Origin: Rhodococcus sp. SMB37
GTDB lineage: Bacteria; Actinomycetota; Actinomycetes; Mycobacteriales; Mycobacteriaceae
Reading direction: 5' to 3'
DNA length: 64,000 nt
NCBI RefSeq assembly: GCF_004345605.1
Contig: NZ_SLVY01000016.1
Span: forward strand, 1-64,000
How positions within the stretch are numbered: the stretch's first letter is position 1; each line of letters starts with the position of its first letter. Made by a program: the position numbers and the translations under genes. Shown piece after piece: positions 19,968 through 29,900 of this stretch. The notes under the pieces were generated by a model. The model searched no databases. It was not told where the DNA came from and saw only the letters and a program-made list of their open reading frames with translations.

Positions 19968-21833
19968 CTATTCTACGGTGACGGACTTCGCGAGGTTTCG
20001 GGGCTTGTCCACGTCGTAACCACGCGACTGCGCGACCTCCGCAGCGAACACCTGCAGCGGCACCGTCGACAACAACGGCTGCAGCAACGACGGCGACGCC
20101 GGGATCTCCACGAGGTGATCCGCGAACGGACGTACCGTCTCGTCCCCCTCCTCGGCGATCACCACGGTCACCGCACCGCGCGCCTGGATCTCACGGATGT
20201 TGCTGAGCAACTTGCTATGCAGTAGTCCCGAAGATTTGGCAGAGGGCATGACGACGATGACGGGCAATCCGTCCTCGATCAACGCAATCGGCCCGTGCTT
20301 GAGCTCACCCGCCGCAAAACCCTCCGCGTGCATGTACGCCAGCTCCTTGAGCTTGAGCGCACCCTCGAGCGCCACCGGGTACCCCACATGCCGGCCGAGG
20401 AACAACACCGCAGGCGACGCCGCCAACTCCCGCGCCAGCTCCCGCACCGGCTCCATCCCGAGCAGCAACTGCGCGATCTTCGCGGGCATCGCCTCGAGAT
20501 CCTGATACTCGCGCGCCACCTCATCGGGATACTTGGTGCCCCGCGCCTGCGCCAACGCCAACCCCACCAGCAGGTTCGCCGCCATCTGAGCCAGGAACGC
20601 CTTCGTCGACGCCACCCCGATCTCCGGGCCCGTCCGCGTGTACAACACCGCGTCCGCCTCACGCGGGATCTGCGCGCCGTTGGTGTTGCACACCGCAAGC
20701 ACCCGCGCCTTCTGATCCTTCGCGTGCCGCACTGCTTCGAGCGTGTCCGCGGTCTCCCCCGACTGAGAGATCGCCACCACCAGCGTCGACCGGTCCAGCA
20801 CCGGATCCCGATACCGGAACTCCGAAGCCAGCTCGACCTCCACCGGCAATCGCGTCCAATGCTCGATCGCGTACTTCGCCACCAGACCCGAGTGATACGA
20901 ACTGCCACACGCGACGACGAACACCTTGTCGATGTCGCGCAGCTCCTGATCCGACAGGCGCTGCTCGTCGAGCACGATCCGGCCGTCCACGAAATGCCCG
21001 CGCAACGTGTCGGCGACCGCGGTGGGCTGCTCCTCGATCTCCTTGAGCATGAAGTAGTCGTGACCGCCCTTCTCCGCGGCCGCAAGATCCCAGTCGATGG
21101 TGAACGGCTGCGTCGGCACATCGGTGTTGCCGTCGAAGTCGGTGACCTCGTACGAATCCTTCGTGATCACCACGACCTGGTCCTGGCCGAGTTCGACGGC
21201 GTTGCGGGTGAACTCGATGAACGCCGCCACGTCCGAGGCGATGAACATCTCACCGTCGCCGACACCGACGACCAGCGGCGTCGAGCGGCGGGCCGCGATG
21301 ATCGTGCCGGGGTGATCGGCATGCACGAAGACCAGCGTGAACGCACCTTCGAGACGGCGCAGCACACTGCGGGCGCTCTCGACGAAATCACCGGCCGTCG
21401 GGCCCTCGGCGTAGGCGCGGGCCACCAGGTGCACCGCCACTTCGGTGTCGGTGTCGGATTCCAGCTCGACGCCGGCGTCTTCGAGTTCGGCACGCAACGG
21501 CGCGAAGTTCTCGATGATGCCGTTGTGGACCACCGCCATCCGGCCGCTGGCATCGCGATGCGGGTGCGCGTTGCGGTCGGTCGGGCGCCCGTGTGTCGCC
21601 CACCGCGTGTGTCCCATCCCGGCCGTGCCGTCGAATCGGTCCTCGCCGATCTCGGCGAGTTCGGCTTCGAGGTTGGCGAGCCGACCGGCCTTGCGTTCGA
21701 CAGCGAGGCCACCCTCGCCGTCGAGGACGGCGATACCGGCCGAGTCGTAGCCTCGGTACTCCATCCGCTGCAATGCATTTACGGTGACCGTGAGGCAATC
21801 TCGGAATCCTACATACGCCACGATTCCGCACAT
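19968..21833 (-). CDS. glmS: Glutamine--fructose-6-phosphate aminotransferase (isomerising)
   Basis: Makes glucosamine-6-phosphate, the entry point to UDP-GlcNAc. 621 residues, normal length. MCGIVAYVG exposes the catalytic Cys after Met removal; HTRWATHG and HNGIIENF mark the glutaminase domain. Two SIS isomerase domains follow, with CGSSYHSGLVAKY, SQSGETADTLEA and a second copy around GRHVGYPVALEGALKLKELAY. The C-terminus DVDKPRNLAKSVTVE is the standard ending. Lying in a polysaccharide locus with a UDP-HexNAc dehydrogenase, it may be a dedicated copy that raises the precursor supply. Whether the genome has another glmS cannot be seen here. Confidence 0.97.
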   Translation of the reverse strand: MCGIVAYVGFRDCLTVTVNALQRMEYRGYDSAGIAVLDGEGGLAVERKAGRLANLEAELAEIGEDRFDGTAGMGHTRWATHGRPTDRNAHPHRDASGRMAVVHNGIIENFAPLRAELEDAGVELESDTDTEVAVHLVARAYAEGPTAGDFVESARSVLRRLEGAFTLVFVHADHPGTIIAARRSTPLVVGVGDGEMFIASDVAAFIEFTRNAVELGQDQVVVITKDSYEVTDFDGNTDVPTQPFTIDWDLAAAEKGGHDYFMLKEIEEQPTAVADTLRGHFVDGRIVLDEQRLSDQELRDIDKVFVVACGSSYHSGLVAKYAIEHWTRLPVEVELASEFRYRDPVLDRSTLVVAISQSGETADTLEAVRHAKDQKARVLAVCNTNGAQIPREADAVLYTRTGPEIGVASTKAFLAQMAANLLVGLALAQARGTKYPDEVAREYQDLEAMPAKIAQLLLGMEPVRELARELAASPAVLFLGRHVGYPVALEGALKLKELAYMHAEGFAAGELKHGPIALIEDGLPVIVVMPSAKSSGLLHSKLLSNIREIQARGAVTVVIAEEGDETVRPFADHLVEIPASPSLLQPLLSTVPLQVFAAEVAQSRGYDVDKPRNLAKSVTVE

Positions 21834-21880
21834 GAAGAAAGAGTATCGAATGGTAACGGTGTCCGCATTTCGGGCGAAGT

Positions 21881-23716
21881 TTAGCTACTGCATTCCGGGA
21901 CGTTGATCGATACCGTCGGTGAATCCACCAAGGGCTGCACGGGGACTCGCGCAGATCCACTTGCTGTTGGCTCAGAAAGTGTATAGACGATTTCAACCGT
22001 CTCTCCCTGAGGGATTGGAACCTGAGCATTGAACATGGGATGACCCAATTCGGAGCTGTTGAATACGAAGCCAGACGTACCGTTGACAGTCGTCTTCTTC
22101 AGCTTGGCTCCTTGTGTAGTGAGGAGCGCGACATCTGCGAGGTTGGTTCCGACGGGTGCGCCGATCGGGTTGTCGAACATGCCAGCAACGTAGGTCGTGT
22201 AATCGCCCTGGGGGAGATTGTTCGTCAGACGAACTGTGACAGTTGAATCGCGCGTCTCTCCCTCGCACGATCCCGCGGAGTATTCGATCTCTCGTTCAAG
22301 GTAGTAGTCCAACTTATTGCCGCCGAGGTTGTTGATGACAACACCGGCGTACGGGGCAGGATCGTCGGGGACGACGTGACCCAGTGCAGTGCCGGCAAGC
22401 ACTTCTTGTTCCTCCGGATCCGAACTCCAGACCGCGAGCCGGCCCTCGCTTGCTGCACGCCCAAGTGCTTCCAGCAGAGCTTGGGGCCTCGAGATGCTAC
22501 CGGTCAGCTTCTCCACCACCGTCTTGGCCACCATCTCCAGATACGCCTTGCGTGCAGCCTGATCGTCGCCGAATCGGGAATATGCCGTCGATTCGGTCAA
22601 TTCGACCACGTTGTCGGCAGTGATCTTTTCGCCGGTCGGGAGCGTCACATCGCCGACAACTTCGAGCACGTAGCTCAACGCAACTGGGTCTGTCGCAATT
22701 GCGCCGTCCACTCGTTCGCCGGTCTCCTGCTCCCACATCGACTGCCAGATCTGACCGGCATACGGGAAATGGGAACTGACATTGCTATTGCGGAAGTCCT
22801 GAGTGGCGCGGCTGTGGCCGTATGCCTGCTTGAAGTCGGGTCCGAGGTCGAGGGGTTGGTAGTCGAACTTCAATTCTCGGTTGCTGGCAACCTCGTTCAT
22901 TCTCACCGCGCCGTCGTCGGCCTCGGCCACCGCGAAGCCGCCCAACAGTCCGCCTGTGCCGCGCGCTTCGGCGTTGGTCTGGAATCCGATGAAGTAGCTG
23001 CGCGGCCCATCGGCGCCCAACATTGCGGGCGCGATCTGAGCTGCCGTCGACGTATTGTTCAGCAGGCCAGACAATTCGGACACTTGGTCCTGCAGATCCA
23101 GCCGCGCATCGTTGAGCAAGCCGATGTATGTGCCGTCGACTTCTTGGGCTTGCGCATCGAGATCTGTGATGGCCGCAGCCGTCGTTTCCAATACCGGCGC
23201 GGCGTCGCGAAGGGCGGCGAGGTTGATCCGTGCGCCGTCGAGAATCAACTGATCGGGGGAGACCGCGCTGCCGGCGTCGACTGCAGGAAGCAGAACATCT
23301 GCTGTGAGACCGGTCACAATGGTGGTCATTTGGCGCGTGGAATCGAACGGGCTGCCCAACCATGGAACCGCGCCTGCCGCGCGCCACGGGAACGAATCAA
23401 CCGAACCCTGCGCCTCTCGGGCGTAGCGATCGGCATCGCCGGCTGCGCGCGTTGCGGCCTCGGTATCACCAGACAGCAACGCATCTTTCGCCTGCATGGC
23501 GAAATCCTGCGCCTTTTCCAGGTTCGACTTCGCTTGCAGCCCCTCGTATCCCAGCCAACCGGCGAATCCGACCACCGCGAGAACGCCGACACCGCAGCCG
23601 ATCTGTATGCGTCGGCGCTTCTTGTTTCGCGCTGCGACCTCCTCGTCTGACAAGCGCCGACGTACCTTGCGTCGACGTTCGCCGGACGAATCTGACTCAC
23701 CGGTAACATTGTTCAC
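21881..23716 (-). CDS. DUF4012 membrane-anchored extracellular protein
   Basis: A protein of about 611 residues from the GTG at 23716 (AAGGGGGC upstream). A highly basic stretch RRRKVRRR...RNKKRRR precedes one membrane helix (IGCGVGVLAVVGFAGWLGYEG), so it is type II anchored with the bulk outside. The rest matches the DUF4012 pattern: a helical region with AAGAVPWLG, then GPRSYFIGFQTNAEARGTGGLLGGFAV and PQALLEALGRAASEGRLAVWSSDPEEQ. DUF4012 proteins are repeatedly found in actinobacterial polysaccharide clusters, but no activity is established that I know of. The open frame continues to 23878 without a better start. It is divergent from the giant synthetase gene and 47 bases from glmS. Confidence 0.85.
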   Translation of the reverse strand: MNNVTGESDSSGERRRKVRRRLSDEEVAARNKKRRRIQIGCGVGVLAVVGFAGWLGYEGLQAKSNLEKAQDFAMQAKDALLSGDTEAATRAAGDADRYAREAQGSVDSFPWRAAGAVPWLGSPFDSTRQMTTIVTGLTADVLLPAVDAGSAVSPDQLILDGARINLAALRDAAPVLETTAAAITDLDAQAQEVDGTYIGLLNDARLDLQDQVSELSGLLNNTSTAAQIAPAMLGADGPRSYFIGFQTNAEARGTGGLLGGFAVAEADDGAVRMNEVASNRELKFDYQPLDLGPDFKQAYGHSRATQDFRNSNVSSHFPYAGQIWQSMWEQETGERVDGAIATDPVALSYVLEVVGDVTLPTGEKITADNVVELTESTAYSRFGDDQAARKAYLEMVAKTVVEKLTGSISRPQALLEALGRAASEGRLAVWSSDPEEQEVLAGTALGHVVPDDPAPYAGVVINNLGGNKLDYYLEREIEYSAGSCEGETRDSTVTVRLTNNLPQGDYTTYVAGMFDNPIGAPVGTNLADVALLTTQGAKLKKTTVNGTSGFVFNSSELGHPMFNAQVPIPQGETVEIVYTLSEPTASGSARVPVQPLVDSPTVSINVPECSS

Positions 23717-23930
23717 GCGGTCTGTGCCCCCTTCATGTTTTCTCGCCGAGACGATAACCGAGATCGAGTTGGCCGTCCGTTCAAGTGGTGAGCTTCCATA
23801 ACCCCGGATACACTTTGTTCCGTTGATCGTGGCAACGGTGTTGGGAGGCATCAGCTGCGGTTCGTCGGGGCGGTTCACAGCGTAGCTATCACGCCTCGAG
23901 TATGTGTTTTGTCGGGTGAGGCGAGGGAGC
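23717..23930. promoter_or_regulatory. Divergent promoter region for the DUF4012 gene and the NRPS gene
   Basis: About 215 bases between the preferred starts, the only space for the promoter of the 18.8-kb synthetase gene. The NRPS side ends in a strong purine-rich ribosome-binding site (GAGGCGAGGGAG, 23918-23929). No regulator gene is adjacent. Confidence 0.5.
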
Positions 23931-26900
23931 GTGGTGCATTTACTTCCGCTGTCCCCAAGCCAGCGGGGGCTGTGGTACGCCCAGGTGTTGAACCCGGGCG
24001 TACCTTTTATTACTGCCCAGTACTTGGAGTTTCGGGGCAGTCTCGATCATGGTCTCGTCACCGAGGCAATGCTGCAGGCTGCGCGCGATGTGGAATCGGG
24101 CTTTCTCTTTCTCGCTGACGGAGACGGCGTTCCCGAGCAATTCGTCGATATCGAATATGTCGATGATGTCCCATATGTCGATTGTCGAGGGTTCGATGAT
24201 CCGGAAGCCGCTGCGCATCGTTGGATGACTGCGCGCTTCTCGGCGCCACTCGATCCCCTTCGCGACCGCCTTATTGCCAGCACCCTGCTGCACGTGGCCG
24301 ACGAGCGATATTTCCTGTCGAGCTACGTCCACCACATTGCCCTCGACGGCCACGGGGCCATGATCCTGTTGAGCCGGGCCGCGGAGCTGTACTCGGCGTG
24401 GATCGCAGGCGAAGAGACTCCGCCGGTCACGTCACTGCCGATCGAGAAGATCCTCGACTTCGAAACCGCGTATGTGGGATCGAAGCGACAGGCCGGTGAC
24501 CGCGAACATTGGGCCCAGCGTCTGGCAGATCTGCCCGAGCCGCTCTCTCTGATCGGCGACGTCGCGCCCCCTACGGTCCCGGCGCGGCGATCAGGAACTG
24601 CTGTCACCTCCGGGCTTGCCGAAGCGATCACAGCACGGGCGCAGGAAGTGAATGCCACCGAGGTGCCGATCGTGCTCGCAGGGTTCGCTGCGTTCTTGGC
24701 TCGTACTCGAAGCACCACCGATGTAGTGCTGTCGCTTCCCGTATCGGCGCGCACCACCGCTGCGCTGAGACGTTCCGCGGGCGTCATATCCAACGTGGTG
24801 CCGCTACGCGTACACCTCGATCTGTCGGCGCCGGGGACCGATCTGATTCGTAGCGTTCAGGTGGAGATGAACGGTGCGCTGCGTCATCAGCGGTACTCCT
24901 ACGCCGACATGCTCGCCGACCTCCGCGCACTCGGCCGCGAACACACCGAGACGCGCAACGCCTTCGGGCCGGTCGTCAACATCATGAATTTCCATCAGCC
25001 GATCGTCTACGGCGACGTACCGGCCGATTACCACGTGCAGTCCACCGGGCCGGTCGACGACCTGTCGATGAATGTGTATGCGGGGATTCCGGGGAAGACC
25101 CTCCGCGTCGACTTCGAAGCCAACCCCAACCTGTACACACAGGACTACCTCGATTTCCTGCACCGCAGGTTCCTCGACTTCCTCCTTGAGTTCGTCAGCG
25201 ACCCATCGGCACCGGTGGGAGATCTGCCGTTCGCCACCGCCGACGAACTCGACGGCTTCACCCCTGCGCGTGGCAGTGAGGCACCCGCCCCGCAGGTGTT
25301 GCCTGATCTCCTCACTGCACACTGCGACACCGACCGCATCGCCGTACACGACCGCGACCGCTCGCTCACCTACCGCGACCTCGACGCCCTCTCCGACGAA
25401 CTCGCCCACCGCCTCGTCGCTGCCGGTGCCGGCCCCGAGGATCGAGTCGCGGTGTTGCTGCCGCGCTCGATCGACTCCGTGATCGCGTTGTGGGCCGTCG
25501 CGAAAACCGGTGCCGCCTACACCCCCATCGACCCGGAACTCCCGGACATCCGCCTCACCGAACTGCTTGCCGACGTGCAGGTTGCCGTCGCGGGAGAGCG
25601 GTCGCTTCCTGCACACGTCGTGCCGGTCGCGCCCGCCGCACAGCGTGAGACGTCCGAGAAGTTCACCGCCGAGCACCGGCTGCGCCTACTGCACTTCGAC
25701 AACCCCGCGTGGGTGATCCACACCTCCGGCTCCACCGGCACCCCGAAGGCCGTCGCCGTCGGACACCGCGGCCTCGCCGCGCTGGTGGCCACCCTGCGCG
25801 ACCGCTACAGCGCCGACGCCGACTCGCGTGTGCTGCACCTCGCCGCACCCAGCTTCGACGCGTCGCTGCAAGAACTACTGCTGGCATTCGACGCAGGCGC
25901 CACCGTCGTCCTCTGCCCACCCGACGCTGTCGGCGGTCCCGCCCTCGCGACACTGCTGCGCACCGAACGCGTCACCCACGCGATCACCGCACCCGCCGTC
26001 CTCGCCGTCACCCCCGAACACGGGTTGCCCGATCTGACGATGCTCGACGCCGGCGGCGAATCGTTGCCGCAGGCCGTCGCCGACCGCTGGTCGCCAGGCC
26101 ACACCATGCTCAACGCATACGGACCGACGGAAACCACAGTCCTCGCGACGCTCAGCGCGCCACTGGAACCCGGCGCCGGTGTCCCCATCGGGCGACCCAT
26201 CGACGGCATGACCGCCGTCGTCCTCGACTCCCGCCTGCACCCTGTGCCCGTCGGAGTGTCCGGCGAGCTGTACCTCGGGGGAGACGCCGTGGCCCGCGGC
26301 TACCTCGGTGCACCTGCACTCACCGCCGAGCGGTTCGTCGCATCCCCGTTCGGCGGTCGTATGTACCGGACGGGCGACGTGGTGCGCTGGCACTCCGACG
26401 GACAACTCGTCTTCCTCGGCCGCGCCGATCAGCAGGTGAAGATCCGCGGTCGCCGGATCGAACTCGGTGAAATCGAAGCGGCACTCACCTCGTTCGACGC
26501 CGTGCGTGCCGCCACCGTTGTGGTGCGCGGCGAGCACCTCGCCGCCTACGTGGTGGGCGACGTCGACGTTGCCGACCTCACCATCCACCTCGCCGAACAA
26601 CTGCCCGGCTATCTGCGGCCCACGTCGATCACCGTGCTCGACGCCCTGCCACTCACCCCGGGCGGCAAGATCGACCACCGTGAACTGCCCGCCCCCGCGG
26701 TCGCCTCTACCGGGTCGAGGCCGCTGAACGGCCCCACCGAACTACTTGTGGCCGAACTGTTCACCGACCTCACCGCAGCCGACAATGTGGGCGGTGACGC
26801 CGACTTCTTCGCACTCGGCGGCCACTCACTCGGCGCCGCGCAGCTCGCCGCGCGCCTGGGCGCCGCACTCGGGCGCGACGTGCAGCTCCGCGACGTGTTC

Positions 26901-29900
26901 GAGCACCCAACCGTCACCCGGCTCGCGGCCGCAGCCGAGGCACGCCCGCTCGCTACGTCGGGTCCGGTCGCGCTGGCCGACACCGGACCGGCCCCGCTCG
27001 CCCCGGCCCAGCAGCGACTGCTGCTCCTCGCCCGCGCGCACGGCGACCCCGCCGCCTACCACCTGCCGTTCGCCCTCCACCTCGACGGCGCACTCGACGT
27101 ACCTGCACTGCAGGCCGCGATCACCGATGTGCTCGGCCGCCACGACATCCTTCGCACCGTCTTCTCGATCACGAGCGACGGACCGGTACAAGAGGTGCTC
27201 GGGATCGACGCTGCCGTCCCGGCATTCGACCGTGAGGCGATCGATGAGGCGGCTGTCGATGCGGTGATCGGCGAGTGGGTGGCAGCCCCGTTCGACCTCA
27301 CCGCCGAGATCCCGTTCCGCGTCCGGCTGTTCTGCGTGGCCGAGGATCGGCACGTGCTTGCGGTGGTCGCCCACCACATCGCGCTCGACGGCGCCTCGTT
27401 CGTGCCGCTGACCACCGACGTCGCCGTCGCCTACGCCGCGCGCGTCGACGGGCAGGCACCCGCGTGGGAGCCGCTGCCGCTGCAGTACCGCGACTACGCC
27501 CGCTGGCACCGCGACCGGCTCGGCAACGCCGCCGACCCCGCGAGCCCCGCCGGCCGCGAACTCGCCTATTGGACCACCACCCTCGGCGGGCTCGACGCCG
27601 CAGCGCCCCTGCCCACCGACCGCCCCCGCAACGGCGGGTTCGGCCCGGCCTCCGCGGTGGAGTTCACGGTGCCCGCAGACCAGGTCGACGCCCTGCGCTC
27701 GGTCGCCGCCGCCCACGACGCCACCGTGTTCATGGCCGTGCACGCCGCCGTCGCGGTGTGGTTGTCGGCGTGGACGTCCGGCCGCGACATCGCGATCGGC
27801 ACCGGCACGGCCGGCCGCGACCACCCCGACCTCGACGCCCTCGTCGGCATGTTCGTCGGTACCGTCGCACTCCGCCTCGACGTCGACCCCGCCGCCCCCT
27901 TCACCTCGCTACTCGCCGCCGCCCGGAGCGTCGACCTCGACGCATTCGCGCACGCCACCGTGCCGTTCGAGCAGGTCGTCGACGTACTCGGGTTCAGCCC
28001 CTTCAGCGTGATGCTCGCCTACGACAACGTCGACGTCCCCGACCTCGAACTTCCGGGCCTCACGGTGCGGCCGCAGGAAATCGGCTCGGCACGAGCACGG
28101 TTCGACCTCGAGATCTCGATACGCGCCATGCGCGACGGATCTTTGACGGGCCGCCTCGTCTACGACACGACCTTGTTCGACCACACCACCATCGCCGCAT
28201 GGTCTCAGCGTCTGGGCACGGTGCTCGAGCACGTCGCACAGCACCCCGCCGAGCCGGTGAGCGACGTCGACCTCGGCGCCGTGCCGGTGACAGTCGCCGA
28301 ACCCGGACCCGAAGCCACCTTCGCGGAGATCATCGAACGATCCGCGGCGCGGGTCGTCGAGCCCGGTGGCGAGCCGATCCACATCGCGACTGCCGCCCGG
28401 CCGCTGGCGTGGTCGCTGCTCGGCAGGGGAGTGGGAGCCGAAGACCGTGTCGCGGTGATGTTGCCGCGCGGGGCGTCGTCGGTGATCGCGGCTGCCGCCG
28501 TGACACTCACCGGCGCGGCGTTCGTACCCGTCGATCCCGGCCAGCCCGCCGCTCGTATCAACGCGCTGCTCACCGACTCCGGCGTCGCGTACGCCATCGC
28601 AGGGCCCGACGTGCCTGTGCCGTCCGGTGTGGAGATCGTGCCGTTCATTCTCGACGGCGACACCCGTGAGATCACCGACGGCGACCGCACGCGTCCGGTG
28701 CATCTCGACAACCTCGCCTACCTCGTTTACACCTCCGGGTCGACGGGTAAGCCGAAGGGCGTGGCGGTCGCGCACCGCGGACTCGGGCCGCTCGCACAGT
28801 CGTTCGTCGACCATTTCGCACTCCACGACGATGCCCGCGTGCTGCACTTCGCGAACCCCGCTTTCGACGGCGCCGTGCTCGAGCAGGTGATGGCCCTGAC
28901 CGCGGGCGGGACCCTCGTGGTGGCGCCGCCCGAGCTGTTCGGCGGCGACGAACTGCTCGAGCTGCTTCGTCGCGAACGCATCACGCACTGGTTCACCACG
29001 CCGTCGGTGCCCACCCAGTTTGACCCTGCGGGACTCGACGACCTCGAAGTCCTCGCGGTGGGCGGCGAGATGTGGCCTGCCGAGACCGCGGCACGGTGGT
29101 CGCCGGGCCGAACCATGCTGAATGTGTACGGGCCCACCGAAACCACGGTGATCGCCACCTCCAGCACACCGCTGCACCCGGGCGAGAAGCTCACCATCGG
29201 CACCGGGCTCGTCGGTGTCACCGCCGCGGTGCTCGATCATCGCCTGCAACGCGTGCCCGACGGCGTGATCGGCGAGCTCTACCTCATGGGTCAGGGCGTG
29301 GCCCGCGGCTACCTCGGCGCCCCCGCCCTCAGCGCCGAGCGTTTCGTCGCCGATCCTTTCGGGGGCGGACGCATGTACCGCACGGGCGACCTCGTGCGCT
29401 GGACCCGCGACCACGCCCTCGAATTCGTGGGCCGCGCCGACCACCAGGTCAAGATCCGCGGGTTCCGAATCGAACTCGGCGAGATCGACACCGTCCTGCA
29501 CGAGCATCCGGGTGTGCGCACCGCCGTGACGCTCGTCCGAGACAGTGCGCTCGCCGCCTACGTGCACAGCCCCGACACCGAACTCGACGGGCGCGAGATC
29601 CGCGACTGGCTTGCCTCGCGCCTGCCGCGACACATGATGCCCGCCACCGTCACCGTGCTCGACGCGATGCCGCTCACCAGCACCGGCAAGATCGACCGCG
29701 CTGCACTGCCCGACCCCGCGGGTGACTCCACCGCCGACCGCGGGTTCCGGAGCGTCACCGAAGAACTCGTCGCTGGGATCGTCGCCGATGTGCTGGGCGT
29801 GCCCGTCGTTTCGGGCGATGACGACTTCTTCGCGATCGGCGGCAATTCGCTGCTCGCCACCACGCTTGCTGCCCGCCTCGGTGCGGTCGCCGCTCGGCGC

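Noticed and set aside
20295-21884. 529-codon plus-strand frame opposite glmS
   Set aside because: An Arg/His/Leu-rich shadow of glmS with no recognisable domain.
22376-23650. 424-codon plus-strand frame opposite the DUF4012 gene
   Set aside because: Antisense shadow; the minus-strand product has a membrane anchor and conserved DUF4012 blocks.
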